Of a stretch of 64,000 nt of DNA, positions 25,993 to 35,041 are shown piece after piece (position 1 is the stretch's first letter; each line of letters starts with the position of its first letter). The stretch comes from Bdellovibrio bacteriovorus (GTDB lineage Bacteria > Bdellovibrionota > Bdellovibrionia > Bdellovibrionales > Bdellovibrionaceae): NCBI RefSeq assembly GCF_002208115.1, contig NZ_CP020946.1, positions 806,001 to 870,000 on the forward strand, read 5' to 3'. The translations under genes and the position numbers were made by a program. The notes under the pieces were generated by a model. It saw only the letters and a program-made list of their open reading frames with translations, searched no databases and was not told the DNA's origin.

Positions 25993-27306
25993 ATGAAACG
26001 CGCTTCTGTAACATTATTGATGATTATTGCCATGGCCAGCTCTGCCAATGCGTGGATCAAACGTGGAAATGGCAACAACAATCCGCCAGCACCGCCGCCG
26101 CCGGGAGCTGTGGCTTCTCAGACAATGGGAAGTTGTGCAGATAATCTTTTTAATGGCTTGGATTTGTGGCCGTCATCTGCTGAATATGCCTGTGGTCTGG
26201 GACGCGTGGATGTTCAATTCCAAAAATGCGTGATTGATCTTACGAAGGTTCTGGATAACAAGGCCAATCCAAATAAGGACCATTTGTCATACTCTGATCA
26301 TAATAAATATGTTGGTCGTGCTGCTGATGTTTGTGTTACCTCCAAACGCGCAGATGCGGTTCAGTGTATGCTTGATTTGTCCAAGAAACGTTCGCTGACC
26401 TTGGAAAACGCTGCGTTCTTCTGCGAAAGAGGCGTTGAAAACAATTTGCCAGCTCAGCTTTGTACGGAAAGTCTGGAAAAGTCGTTCCCACGTTATGGTC
26501 AGGCTAAAGAGTATTCTCTATTTATCTGCCGCCAGTCAGCCAGCCCTACGTTTGATAAGTGCGTATCGCAACTTTACAACCAGGGTGCTCTTGAGGTTGA
26601 AAACAACCGCTTGCAGTACGATGCTTTGAGACTTTGTAAGAACGGAACCAACACCGCACTGAATAAGTGTATCGTGGATGAAGTTCAAAACCGCGGTCGT
26701 ACGGGTGTTTCTGCGGCAGCAGTTTGTATGGAAAGACACGACGCTGAAACCCGCGCTCGTGCCGAGGCCGAACGTCGCCGTATTGAAGAACAGCGCCGTG
26801 TCGAAGCAGCCAAGGCGGAAGCTGCGAAAAAAGCGGCTGAAGAAAAACGTCGTCAGGATGAGCAGCGCAAAGCCGACGAAGTTCGTCGCCAGCAGCAACA
26901 ACAGCAAGAGCAGGCTCGTAAACAGGAAGAGGCTCGCAAGCAAGAAGAGCAGCGCCGTAAGGAAGAAGAAAACCGCAAGCAGCAGGAAAAGCCACAGCCG
27001 ATCCCGCAGCAGCCTTCCAAGCCGACAGCTCCGACGACTCCTTCTCAGCCATCTGTAGATTCCGGCAAACAGCAGGAAGATCAGAAGCGTAAGGACGAGG
27101 AAAAACGCCGTCAGGAAGAACAGCGTAAGGCCGACGAAAAACGCAAAGCGGACGAACAGAAAAAGAAAGACGAAGAAAAGAAAAAAGAGGAAGAGAAGAA
27201 AAAGCAGGAATCCCAGCAGCCACCAGCGCCGTTGGATCCGGTGACGACTCCTCCACCTCCACCACCAGATGGCGGCCTGATCATCGATCTGCCAATGCCA
27301 GAGTAA
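25993..27306 (+). CDS. Secreted protein with Cys-pair repeats and a long charged coiled coil
   Basis: 437 residues from the ATG at 25993 (Shine-Dalgarno AGAGG; signal peptide ending SANA; the longer frame has neither). After a Pro-rich spacer (PPAPPPPG) lie 12 cysteines at 48, 67, 79, 114, 125, 144, 157, 179, 190, 215, 226 and 245. Five C-x10-12-C pairs recur every 30-47 residues, each in a helical context such as ADVCVTSKRADAVQCMLDLS and FICRQSASPTFDKCVSQL. From ~250 to 335 and ~355 to 415 the sequence is Lys/Arg/Glu/Gln/Ala-rich coiled coil, separated by Pro/Thr-rich spacers, and ends in PPPPPPDGG. No known family; probably a periplasmic or surface-linked scaffold. Confidence 0.82.
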   Translation: MKRASVTLLMIIAMASSANAWIKRGNGNNNPPAPPPPGAVASQTMGSCADNLFNGLDLWPSSAEYACGLGRVDVQFQKCVIDLTKVLDNKANPNKDHLSYSDHNKYVGRAADVCVTSKRADAVQCMLDLSKKRSLTLENAAFFCERGVENNLPAQLCTESLEKSFPRYGQAKEYSLFICRQSASPTFDKCVSQLYNQGALEVENNRLQYDALRLCKNGTNTALNKCIVDEVQNRGRTGVSAAAVCMERHDAETRARAEAERRRIEEQRRVEAAKAEAAKKAAEEKRRQDEQRKADEVRRQQQQQQEQARKQEEARKQEEQRRKEEENRKQQEKPQPIPQQPSKPTAPTTPSQPSVDSGKQQEDQKRKDEEKRRQEEQRKADEKRKADEQKKKDEEKKKEEEKKKQESQQPPAPLDPVTTPPPPPPDGGLIIDLPMPE

Positions 27307-27327
27307 TCAAAACCAAAATCACCAAGG

Positions 27328-27358
27328 GCCTGTCGGTAAAACGACGGGCCTTTTTCAT
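27328..27358 (+). terminator. Terminator after the Cys-repeat protein
   Basis: AAGGGCCTGTCG / CGACGGGCCTT with a mismatch, loop GTAAAA, then TTTTT. Confidence 0.85.
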
Positions 27359-27452
27359 ATTAAAAGACCAAGGTCCTAAACAATTTAATTTGTGTTTACA
27401 CATTTGCGGCCCCCGAAAGATCATCAATCCACGTGCATTTCAGGAGTACAGC

Positions 27453-28067
27453 ATGAGAATTTTCGCAGCAGCAGTGATGATGATTTTGGGTTTTTCCACG
27501 ACGGCCAACGCCGAGTGGAGATATGGTGTTCAGATCGGGTACAGCCCGAATTATCTGGCGAAGCTTTCCGGTGACGGAACTGTTTCGGGGACTCCAACAG
27601 ACATTGATTATGATCTGGAATACAAAGGCGCCCTTGAGGTCGGCTTCAACGCCTGGTACGCACCTCAACATTCCTGGGGTTTTATCAGTGGTATTTCATT
27701 GGGCGGGGAACGTGATCTGGACAAGATGACCCTGAACGGAATCACTTACAGCGCAACCGGCAGCACTTCCAAATTCCAGACGCACTTCCTTTATGCGGGA
27801 ACGCTGTATCGCTGGGAATCCTTCTATCTTCCACTGGGTCTTGCTTATGGTATCAACAAGTTCACTCCGGCAGGAACGGGTGACGGCGAAGCGACCAACG
27901 GGGTGGGTGTTTTGTTCGGCCTGGGCTGGTTCTTTGCGGATAATTTCGTGATTGAATATATCGGACGATCCACGACGACCGAGCTGAAGCTGTCTTCCGG
28001 TACGGACACGATAAAAACAAAGGGCGCTATTGGAAGCGCCCTTTTGAACCTGAAGTATTTCTTCTAG
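27453..28067 (+). CDS. Outer-membrane beta-barrel protein
   Basis: 204 residues from the ATG at 27453, which has Shine-Dalgarno AGGAG and a signal peptide ending TANA. The mature chain has eight or so amphipathic strands (WRYGVQIGYSPNYLA, ALEVGFNAWYA, WGFISGISLGG, THFLYAGTLYRWES, YLPLGLAYGINKF, GVGVLFGLGWFFADNFVIEY) and ends SALLNLKYFF, with a C-terminal Phe as outer-membrane barrels require. It looks like an OmpA-like or OmpW-like small barrel. It ends overlapping the TetR gene by four bases. Confidence 0.8.
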   Translation: MRIFAAAVMMILGFSTTANAEWRYGVQIGYSPNYLAKLSGDGTVSGTPTDIDYDLEYKGALEVGFNAWYAPQHSWGFISGISLGGERDLDKMTLNGITYSATGSTSKFQTHFLYAGTLYRWESFYLPLGLAYGINKFTPAGTGDGEATNGVGVLFGLGWFFADNFVIEYIGRSTTTELKLSSGTDTIKTKGAIGSALLNLKYFF

Positions 28068-28714
28068 GACTTTGTGATTCCGGCGGTGTAGTGCCCGATG
28101 AATCGGCGGGCACTTTTCACGACTTCCTCTTCCGGAGTTTCTGAAAGAATCAGATCAAACAGGAAGGCGCCGTGCAGGTAGGTTTCGATCTCTTCGGCGA
28201 TTTCATCCAGCGTCATGCCGTCTCTGATCTGACCTTTTTGCTGGAAGCGCGCCATACGATCAATCAGCTTGGGATCCGCAAACATGGGAATACGTTCTAA
28301 TGCTTTTTTACGGAACTTATTGTCTGTCAGACACTGGCAGATAATGATTTTACCAAGACAGTCGCGTTCATGGCTTTTGCCCACTTTGAATTCGACATAC
28401 TTGATGAGCTCGTTCTCCAGGTTTTCCTGAGGAGGGTAATCAAGTTCTTCGTTGCGCATTTCTTCGATGAAGCGTTCGACGATGGTAAGTAACAAACCTT
28501 CCTTGCCGTCAAAGTAGCGACCGATCAGGGATTCATTTACGTCGGCCTTTTTTGCAATCAACTTAGTAGTGGAGCCGTCATAACCATGCTTGGAGAAGAT
28601 TTCGATGCCCGCAGCAATCAGACGCTCTTCAGAAGCACTTCTGTCACGCTTTTTACCCTTTTGGCTATCAGCACTTTCATCCTGAACAGTCTTAAGTTGA
28701 GATGTGTCAGACAT
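28064..28714 (-). CDS. TetR-family repressor, likely of the efflux operon
   Basis: 216 residues from the ATG at 28712-28714 (Shine-Dalgarno GGGGG). The DNA-binding domain is at ~25-75: RLIAAGIEIFSKHGYDGSTTKLIAKKADVNESLIGRYFDGKEGLL, the standard TetR helix-turn-helix. The ligand domain (LDYPPQENLENELIKYVEFKV... LHGAFLFDLIL) is not assigned to a subfamily. The gene is divergent from TolC-like and RND genes. A perfect inverted repeat TATGTAAGCGATTACATA lies at 28830-28847, between the two starts. Control of the pump by this protein is a good inference. Confidence 0.9.
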   Translation of the reverse strand: MSDTSQLKTVQDESADSQKGKKRDRSASEERLIAAGIEIFSKHGYDGSTTKLIAKKADVNESLIGRYFDGKEGLLLTIVERFIEEMRNEELDYPPQENLENELIKYVEFKVGKSHERDCLGKIIICQCLTDNKFRKKALERIPMFADPKLIDRMARFQQKGQIRDGMTLDEIAEEIETYLHGAFLFDLILSETPEEEVVKSARRFIGHYTAGITKS

Positions 28715-28752
28715 GGATAAACCCCCTAAATACCTAAAATCACTATCTATAA

Positions 28753-28847
28753 GATACTGTATCATAAGGTCAATTGATATTCAATTAAGTAATTGATTGC
28801 ATACTTATCATCATTGGGGTACAAACTTGTATGTAAGCGATTACATA
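28753..28847. promoter_or_regulatory. Candidate operators between TetR and TolC-like genes
   Basis: Three perfect inverted repeats stand in the 169-base divergent gap: GATAC-T-GTATC (28753-28763), AATTGA-TAT-TCAATT (28772-28786) and TATGTAA-GCGA-TTACATA (28830-28847). The last has 7-base arms, the form expected for a TetR-family operator, and lies 37 bases before the tolC-like start. Confidence 0.6.
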
Positions 28848-28883
28848 TTCAACCAGTCAGTAATTGGACTTTGGAGAACTAAT

Positions 28884-30326
28884 ATGGAAAAAAACAAGAT
28901 CATACAATGGGGAGCGAAGTTCCTCATCTGTGGGACTCTTTTGCACGGAGCTTCGGCCTCCGCACTGACTCTGAACGAGTATCTCGATCAGGTGAAAGGT
29001 GACAGTACGGCCTATAAAGGAAGTGCTGAGCAGTCAGAAGGTGCCCAGTTAAAATCCCGTGAAGCAGATTTGATCTTCACGCCGAAGCTTTTTGCAGAAG
29101 CCCGCTGGGGCTATGACGGCAAGCCCGGCAATCCGAAAATGTATGACGAAGTTAAAAGTCAGTATTACTCCCTGGGTGTAAGTCAGCAGTTCAGTTTCGG
29201 TCTTCAAACCAAATTGTCTTATGATCTGACGCGCACACAATTTGAAGGGCTGGCGCCAACGTCTCCGATCAATCCATCCAAATACTGGGATGCAACTCCG
29301 AAGCTGGAATTGTCCATGCCTTTGTGGGCCAATGGTTTCGGCCGTACCGCTCAGGCCAATGAAGAGGCTTTGCGCGCGCAGAACCTTGCGGAAAAATTCT
29401 CAAGCCAAGGGCAATCCCTGAACATTCTTGCGGGTGCAGAAGCGGCTTATTGGAAGCTTGCTGCGTGGCAGGACGTGGTGACGATTCAAGAACAGGCCAA
29501 ACAAGCGGCGCAAAGTATTCTTGATTATGTCAGCCGTAAAAAAAGAATGAATCTGGGCGAAGAAGCGGACGTTCTGCAGGCCCGCGCTTTGGTTGAAGCG
29601 CGTACTTTGGAACTGCAAGTGGCTCAGAACGAATATCTTGAAGCCCAACGCATGTTCAATAAATTCCTGAACCGCGAAGCCTCTGCCAAAGTAGAGACAC
29701 TTGAAAAGGTGAACTATAAATCATTGGAGCAACTGACCATCCCGGGCGCTCGTCCGGGCAGCCGTGCGGATGTTGAAGCGACTAACGCTCAGTTGGCAGC
29801 AGCCCGCGCCAATGCGGTGATCACGCTGGAAAGAAACCGTCCGTCTCTGGATCTTTACGGTAACTATGCAATGAACGGCCGCGATGAGGAATACAACGAA
29901 GCGATGAAAGAATCCGGTAAAACGGACCAGGACACCGCTTTTGTAGGTGTTCGCTTCAGCATGCCTTTGAATATCGGTGCGGCATCTGACACAAAAGCCG
30001 GTGCTCGCAAAGCGGAACGCGCGGCAGAGCTGAACCGTGAATATGCTTACTATGCCCAGGAAATCGATTGGACCAATTTGACCCGCAATCTTCAGGATGC
30101 CCGTGACAACCTTCGTTTGTTGTCTCGCATTGAAGATGCTCAGAAAGCGAAGCTTGAAAACGAGCGCGTTCGCCTTCGTCAGGGTCGTACGACGACGTAT
30201 CAGGTTCTGTTGTTTGAACAGGACTATACAACGTCCGCAATCAGCAAAGTAAAATCAGCAGCAAATATCCTTGGTTTGCAGGCGCAAATCAAACTTTACC
30301 AAGCCTCTCCTGAAGGAGGGAAATAG
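28884..30326 (+). CDS. TolC-family outer-membrane efflux protein
   Basis: 480 residues from the ATG at 28884 (GGAGAAC ribosome site; signal peptide to about ASA). TolC-type channel: outer-membrane barrel strands alternate with long helices. LTLNEYLDQVK at the start and repeats of helical segments (LRAQNLAEKFSSQGQSLNI, EAQRMFNKFLNREAS, ADVEATNAQLAAARANAVITLER, DRLRL-like ARDNLRLLSRIEDAQ) are visible, as is an internal two-fold repeat. LRQGRTTTYQVLLFEQDYT is the conserved C-terminal block. It is followed after two bases by the RND pump, making one operon. No adaptor gene lies between them. Confidence 0.92.
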   Translation: MEKNKIIQWGAKFLICGTLLHGASASALTLNEYLDQVKGDSTAYKGSAEQSEGAQLKSREADLIFTPKLFAEARWGYDGKPGNPKMYDEVKSQYYSLGVSQQFSFGLQTKLSYDLTRTQFEGLAPTSPINPSKYWDATPKLELSMPLWANGFGRTAQANEEALRAQNLAEKFSSQGQSLNILAGAEAAYWKLAAWQDVVTIQEQAKQAAQSILDYVSRKKRMNLGEEADVLQARALVEARTLELQVAQNEYLEAQRMFNKFLNREASAKVETLEKVNYKSLEQLTIPGARPGSRADVEATNAQLAAARANAVITLERNRPSLDLYGNYAMNGRDEEYNEAMKESGKTDQDTAFVGVRFSMPLNIGAASDTKAGARKAERAAELNREYAYYAQEIDWTNLTRNLQDARDNLRLLSRIEDAQKAKLENERVRLRQGRTTTYQVLLFEQDYTTSAISKVKSAANILGLQAQIKLYQASPEGGK

Positions 30327-30328
30327 TC

Positions 30329-33300
30329 ATGAGCTTACCTAAGTTATCCATCAGCCGTCCGATATTTATCACGTGTGTGACCATCGCCATGGTGGTTGTC
30401 GGTTGGGCCTCCTTCAAATCCATGTCCGTTGATCTTTATCCGGACGTTTCCATTCCGGTGGTAACCGTACAAACCGTTTATGCGGGTGCGGGTCCTGCCG
30501 AGATCGAAACTCTGGTCAGCCGTCCTATTGAAGAGGAAGTCAGTACGATTTCCGGTATTAAACGTCTGACCTCCAAATCCCTGGAAGGTGTTTCCCAGGT
30601 TATCGTTGAGTTCAACAGTGAAGTGGACGTCAAACACGCCGAGCAGGAAGTGCGCGACAAGGTCAACCTTGCCAAAGCCAAATTGCCTGACGACGTTGAA
30701 GATCCACTGATTAAACGTTTTGACCCGGCGGACACGCCGATCCTGACGGTGTCTTTGACTGCCAAAGACCTTGGCGATGCGGCACTGTTTGATATCGCCG
30801 ACCAGTTTGTGAAACCGCGCCTTGAGCAGGTTCGTAACGTCGGGGCCATCGAGATCATCGGGGGTCGTGAGCGTGAAATTCATGTGCTTCTGGATCGCAA
30901 AAAACTGCGTGCCCGTGAGATCTCTGTATCTCAGGTGGCGGCGCAAGTGGGCGCTTCCGGTCAGAACATCCCTTCCGGTAAAGTGAATCAGGGTCAAAAA
31001 GAGATGGTCTTCCGTGGTCTGGGTGAGTTCTCATCCGTGCCGGAAATCTCGGACACTCTGGTAAACCTTTACGGGAATGAAGTCCCAACTCGCGTGGCGG
31101 ACCTGGGTAAAGTCGTTGACACTCTGGCCGATGAAAAATCCCGTGCTTATGTAGACGGTGAAAAATCCCTGTTCCTGCAAGTGTATCGTCAGTCCGGTTC
31201 CAACACTGTGAAAGTGGCCCAGGACGTGATCAAGCAGATGAACCGAATCAAGCCTGAGCTTGAAAAAATGGAAGGTGCTCCGGTTGTCGCGGTCATGACA
31301 GATGCTTCCGTGAAAATCTCGGACAACTTGTATGACGTTTACGAGACGATCATCATCGGTATCCTTTTGACAGTTATTACCGTGTTCTTCTTCCTGGGAA
31401 GCCCGCGTTCCACATTCATCACAGCCTTGTCTGTTCCAATTTCTTTGATTGGTGCGTTCATGGTCATGAAGATTGCCGGGTTCTCTATCAACATCGTATC
31501 CATGCTGGCATTGACTCTGGCCGTGGGCCTGTTGATCGATGACGCGATCGTGGTTATTGAAAATATCTATCGTCGTATGGAGCTGGGTGAAGAATCCCTG
31601 ACTGCGGCGGAAAAAGGGACAACTGAAATCCAGATGGCCGTTATGGCGATCACTCTGGTGGTTATCGCGGTGTTTGTGCCAGTGGGTACAATGTCCGGAA
31701 CCATCGGTCAGTTCCTGAAACAGTTTGGTATGACGGTCGTGTTCTCGATGGCGATCAGCTGGTTCGTGGCAATGACTTTGATCCCGATGCTGACAGCATA
31801 CTTCGGTGGCTCCGGTCACGGTGGTGGTCATGACAAACACAAGCCAGCAGGCTTGTATGACAAGACTCTGGGCCGCATGGTGAAAGGTTTCGACCGTTTC
31901 CAAACCATGCTTGAAAACGTGTATGTGAAACTTTTGAATGTATCTCTGGATTGGCCGAAGGTGACTATCGGTCTGACCATGATGGTGTTCTTCCTGAGTA
32001 TCTATACAGTGACGAAAGTTCCAGGCGCGTTCATTTCCGATGATGACTCGGGTGAATTCTCTGTGACTTTGGAACTGCAGCCAGGCACCAGCTTGGATGG
32101 TACAGAAGAAGTGGCTCGTCAGGTGGACAAGATCCTGCACGACAATCCGGAAGTTCGCTTCACGACAATGATCGTGGGCAGCTTGTACGGGGAGTCCAAT
32201 AAAGCCAGCTTCTATGTTCGCATGAAGGATGGTAAAGAGCGCGGGCCTCTGACAACAGAGCAGTTCCGTGACAAAATCCGTGGTCAGTTGACGCATTTGT
32301 CCTCTGCGAATCCGGTTGTTAAAAAGTATGACGCAACTGGCGGTATGGGTGGTCAGCCATTCATTCTGAACATTATTTCTGCGGACCCGGTGGAGTTGGA
32401 AAAAGCCGGCACAAAAATGTATGAACTTTTGAAGAAGGATCCACGTCTAAAGGACGTCGACTCGAACTATCGCCCGGGTAAACCTGAAATGCAGGTTCAC
32501 TTGAAACCAGGCGCGGCTAAAGTATTTGGTATCAACACCAGCACTATGGGGGGCGAGCTTCGTGCCCAGGTCGAGGGTTTGACGCCGGCGAAATTCCGCG
32601 AACGTGGTCGTGAGTACGAAGTTCGTGTTCGTTTGCAGGAAGATCAGCGCGACTTGATGAAAACGTACAATGACGTTTATGTTCCGAACGTGAACAGAAA
32701 ACTGGTGCGTTTGAGCGATATCGCCAAAGGTGAAGTGGAGTCCGGACCGGCTTCCATCGAACGTCAGGACCGCGGTCGTTACATTCAGATCACTGCAGGT
32801 CTGGCACCGGGTGCAGGCTTGAGTGACGTGGTGAATTCAGCCGTGGCAGCAATGACGACGGGTGAAAATGCTCTGCCTCCAAGTGTGCGCTATGGATTTG
32901 GTGGTGATGCGGAAAACATGCAGGAACTGATGACATCCACGGTGATGGCACTGGGCTTTGCGATTCTGTTCATCTATCTGATCCTGTCGTCTCTGTACGA
33001 GTCCTTCATCACGCCGATCACGATCATGGTGGCGTTGCCGTTGGCTTTGTGCGGTGCCTTCCTGGCGCTGTTCCTGACCGGTGAAGTTCTGACGATCTTT
33101 GCGATCTTCGGGTTCTTCATGCTGATCGGGGTTGCGGGTAAGAACGGTATTTTGCTTGTCGACTTTGCCAAGCAGATGATGGAAGAGGGTAAAAACCGCC
33201 GTGAAGCTTTGATTCTGGCTGGTAAGACCCGTCTTCGTCCGATCCTGATGACGTCCTTCGCATTGATCGCCGGGGTTGTTCCGGTGGCGATCGGTATGAA

Positions 33301-33541
33301 TGCGGCTTCCAAAACGCGTACGGCGATGGGGGTTGCGATCATCGGGGGTATGATTTCATCCACGATCCTGACTTTGATTGTGGTACCGGCAGTGTTCACT
33401 TACGTGGACAGATTCCGTGTGTGGGCAAATAACTTCGGAGCTAGATTTACTTCCCAGAAAAAGATGGAAGAAAAATCCAGAGATGCCGTGATTGAAGAAT
33501 CCGAGAACCATGACGACAAAGGCATGATTCCGGCTAAATAA
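30329..33541 (+). CDS. RND-family efflux pump (HAE1/AcrB type)
   Basis: 1070-residue RND transporter, with 12 membrane helices and two large periplasmic loops. LSISRPIFITCVTIAMVVVG opens TM1. The proton relay is present: LAVGLLIDDAIVVIENIYRRM (TM4, two aspartates) and GKNGILLVDFAKQM (TM10, lysine). VMALGFAILFIYLILSSLYESF and YGFGGDAENMQEL are other conserved parts. An inserted His/Gly loop, GGSGHGGGHDKHKPAG, follows TM6 (about residue 491) and is unusual; it may bind metal. No periplasmic adaptor gene is near, so it must borrow one from elsewhere. The most likely cargo is a hydrophobic compound, but this is not proven. Confidence 0.95.
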   Translation: MSLPKLSISRPIFITCVTIAMVVVGWASFKSMSVDLYPDVSIPVVTVQTVYAGAGPAEIETLVSRPIEEEVSTISGIKRLTSKSLEGVSQVIVEFNSEVDVKHAEQEVRDKVNLAKAKLPDDVEDPLIKRFDPADTPILTVSLTAKDLGDAALFDIADQFVKPRLEQVRNVGAIEIIGGREREIHVLLDRKKLRAREISVSQVAAQVGASGQNIPSGKVNQGQKEMVFRGLGEFSSVPEISDTLVNLYGNEVPTRVADLGKVVDTLADEKSRAYVDGEKSLFLQVYRQSGSNTVKVAQDVIKQMNRIKPELEKMEGAPVVAVMTDASVKISDNLYDVYETIIIGILLTVITVFFFLGSPRSTFITALSVPISLIGAFMVMKIAGFSINIVSMLALTLAVGLLIDDAIVVIENIYRRMELGEESLTAAEKGTTEIQMAVMAITLVVIAVFVPVGTMSGTIGQFLKQFGMTVVFSMAISWFVAMTLIPMLTAYFGGSGHGGGHDKHKPAGLYDKTLGRMVKGFDRFQTMLENVYVKLLNVSLDWPKVTIGLTMMVFFLSIYTVTKVPGAFISDDDSGEFSVTLELQPGTSLDGTEEVARQVDKILHDNPEVRFTTMIVGSLYGESNKASFYVRMKDGKERGPLTTEQFRDKIRGQLTHLSSANPVVKKYDATGGMGGQPFILNIISADPVELEKAGTKMYELLKKDPRLKDVDSNYRPGKPEMQVHLKPGAAKVFGINTSTMGGELRAQVEGLTPAKFRERGREYEVRVRLQEDQRDLMKTYNDVYVPNVNRKLVRLSDIAKGEVESGPASIERQDRGRYIQITAGLAPGAGLSDVVNSAVAAMTTGENALPPSVRYGFGGDAENMQELMTSTVMALGFAILFIYLILSSLYESFITPITIMVALPLALCGAFLALFLTGEVLTIFAIFGFFMLIGVAGKNGILLVDFAKQMMEEGKNRREALILAGKTRLRPILMTSFALIAGVVPVAIGMNAASKTRTAMGVAIIGGMISSTILTLIVVPAVFTYVDRFRVWANNFGARFTSQKKMEEKSRDAVIEESENHDDKGMIPAK

Positions 33542-33549
33542 TGCAGTAC

Positions 33550-33600
33550 CGGGCGGACCTTGAGCAATCCGGCTTTGCCGGAGTAGGGGAACCCGCCCTT
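33550..33600 (+). promoter_or_regulatory. Nested hairpin between the pump and MarR genes
   Basis: GGGCGG ... CCCGCCC encloses an inner stem CCGGC-TTTG-CCGG. There is no T run, so it may be an mRNA processing or stability element rather than a terminator. Confidence 0.4.
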
Positions 33601-33623
33601 GATTTCAGATATTGGAGGCCTTT

Positions 33624-34145
33624 ATGGCAAAATTATTCATTCAAGATCTCCCTTCCCGTGAAGAGGTTCATACGTCTTTGACGACACTGCCGGTGGCGGC
33701 AGAGCCGGATTCCATGGCGGTGTATTCCAATCTGCTGTTCCTGAAAGTGGCCAGCGAGATTGAAAACAGCCTGGACAGCCTGCTTGCCAAGTACAACCTT
33801 TCCAGCGGTCGATTTATGTTGTTGTTCCTGCTTCGAAATGCGCCTGCGGGATTGCGTCCTTCCGAGTTGGCCAACCAGGTGGGTGTAACCCAAGCCACGA
33901 TTTCAGGTTTGATCAACAGCCTAGAAAAAGCTGAATTGGTGGTTCGTGAGGGGCATCAGTCTGACGGTCGTTCCTTTGTGATTCGTCTGGCTCCAAAAGG
34001 GGAGCAGGCGATTCAGGATATCTTCCCTCAATGGTATCCACGCATTGTGAACTTCTGGAATGTGGTTTCCAACGAGGAAAAAAGCAGCCTGAACGGTCTG
34101 ATGGAAAAGATGATTCAGAACAAGTCAGCGCTGACACCGAGATAG
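33624..34145 (+). CDS. MarR-family regulator
   Basis: 173 residues from the ATG at 33624, whose Shine-Dalgarno GGAGG is ideally spaced; the TTG 12 bases earlier overlaps that site. The winged helix is clear: LNLSSGRFMLLFLLRNA-type helix YNLSSGRFMLLFLLRN, then LRPSELANQVGVTQATISGLINSLEKAELVVR (helix-turn-helix) and the wing DGRSFVIRLAPKGEQAI. It follows the RND gene and may act as a second local control of efflux besides the TetR protein. The ligand is unknown. Confidence 0.9.
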   Translation: MAKLFIQDLPSREEVHTSLTTLPVAAEPDSMAVYSNLLFLKVASEIENSLDSLLAKYNLSSGRFMLLFLLRNAPAGLRPSELANQVGVTQATISGLINSLEKAELVVREGHQSDGRSFVIRLAPKGEQAIQDIFPQWYPRIVNFWNVVSNEEKSSLNGLMEKMIQNKSALTPR

Positions 34146-34175
34146 AAATTAGACATTGGAAATTTGAAATTGGAA

Positions 34176-34206
34176 GAAAAAAGGCCGTCTTGTGACGGCC
34201 TTTTTT
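34176..34206. terminator. Bidirectional terminator
   Basis: AAAAAAGGCCGTC-TTGT-GACGGCCTTTTTT. It serves the MarR gene and the convergent receiver/cNMP gene, whose stop overlaps it. Confidence 0.92.
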
Positions 34207-34957
34207 AGTTTTGAACTTTGTCTTCGTTGGAATTTTTCAGTCGCAGGGAAAGTGTTTTCACCAGCGCCTTGGACCAGGCGGGTTTTGAGAACAGCACCAC
34301 GTCCAGACAGTTGTTGGGGATTTCAATCAGTTCGCAGTTGGTCAGGCTCATGACGTTGGCGGATCTGGGTTCGCCGTTGATGTAGGCCATTTCACCCACG
34401 AATTCGCCGGGATTGATATGACCCAACAGGGTTTCAACACCGTTGTCAGCCTTGTAGGCTTTCAACTGCCCGCGTTTCACCAGGTACACGGACTCGGCTT
34501 TTTCACCTTCACGGATCAGAATCTGATTGGCCGCCAGGAACTTCATGCGATAGTTGGCATTGTCACCGTTCACAATCCAGTTCAAGGCGCGCGTCAGGTG
34601 TTCAATAAATGTTGCCTCATCGGTGGGGCGGGTCAGGATGTGCACCTGGCCCGTGACCACTTCGTCGACAAAGTGATCCGTGTCCGGAAGCGGTGACATG
34701 ATGATGACAGCGATGCGCTCTTTTCTTTGAATCAGCTTTTGTGTCAGATCCAGAGCACTGACTTTGGCGATCTCGGAATCCACGATGACCACATTCGGGA
34801 TCACGTTTTCGGCTTTGAAAAGGGCGGCACTGCCATCAGTGGCGGTGAAAACGGTGGCATTTTGTATGTGCTTGGTCAGGGTGCTTTCAATTTTCTCTGC
34901 TTCTTCCGGTTTGGCAGAAGCGATCAGAAATATTCTTTTACTTTCAAGGTCAGCCAC
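34205..34957 (-). CDS. Receiver domain fused to a cyclic-nucleotide-binding domain
   Basis: 250 residues. Residues 8-125 are a receiver (CheY-like) domain with a probable phosphoacceptor Asp60 (NVVIVDSEIAKVSALDL). Residues ~130-245 are a CRP-type cyclic-nucleotide-binding domain (ILIREGEKAESVYLVKRGQLKAYK, then the binding cassette GEFVGEMAYINGEPRSANV). The cassette has the G-E ... P-R-S-A residues that bind cyclic phosphate in CRP. There is no DNA-binding domain, so it probably acts by protein contacts. The acidic pocket of the receiver looks weak (SAKPEEAE at the DD position), which questions phosphorylation. A class III cyclase is encoded at 13971. Confidence 0.85.
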   Translation of the reverse strand: MADLESKRIFLIASAKPEEAEKIESTLTKHIQNATVFTATDGSAALFKAENVIPNVVIVDSEIAKVSALDLTQKLIQRKERIAVIIMSPLPDTDHFVDEVVTGQVHILTRPTDEATFIEHLTRALNWIVNGDNANYRMKFLAANQILIREGEKAESVYLVKRGQLKAYKADNGVETLLGHINPGEFVGEMAYINGEPRSANVMSLTNCELIEIPNNCLDVVLFSKPAWSKALVKTLSLRLKNSNEDKVQN

Positions 34958-35041
34958 GCGAATTCCCTTCTTCGGACTCCTTAATAAAGAATAGAGAATT
35001 CTTCGGCTTGTTCAACGACCGCGAGGGCTGCCTCGACCTTT

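Noticed and set aside
31031-32296. A 421-codon minus-strand open frame in the RND gene
   Set aside because: Antisense shadow of a conserved pump; His/Gln-rich as such shadows are.
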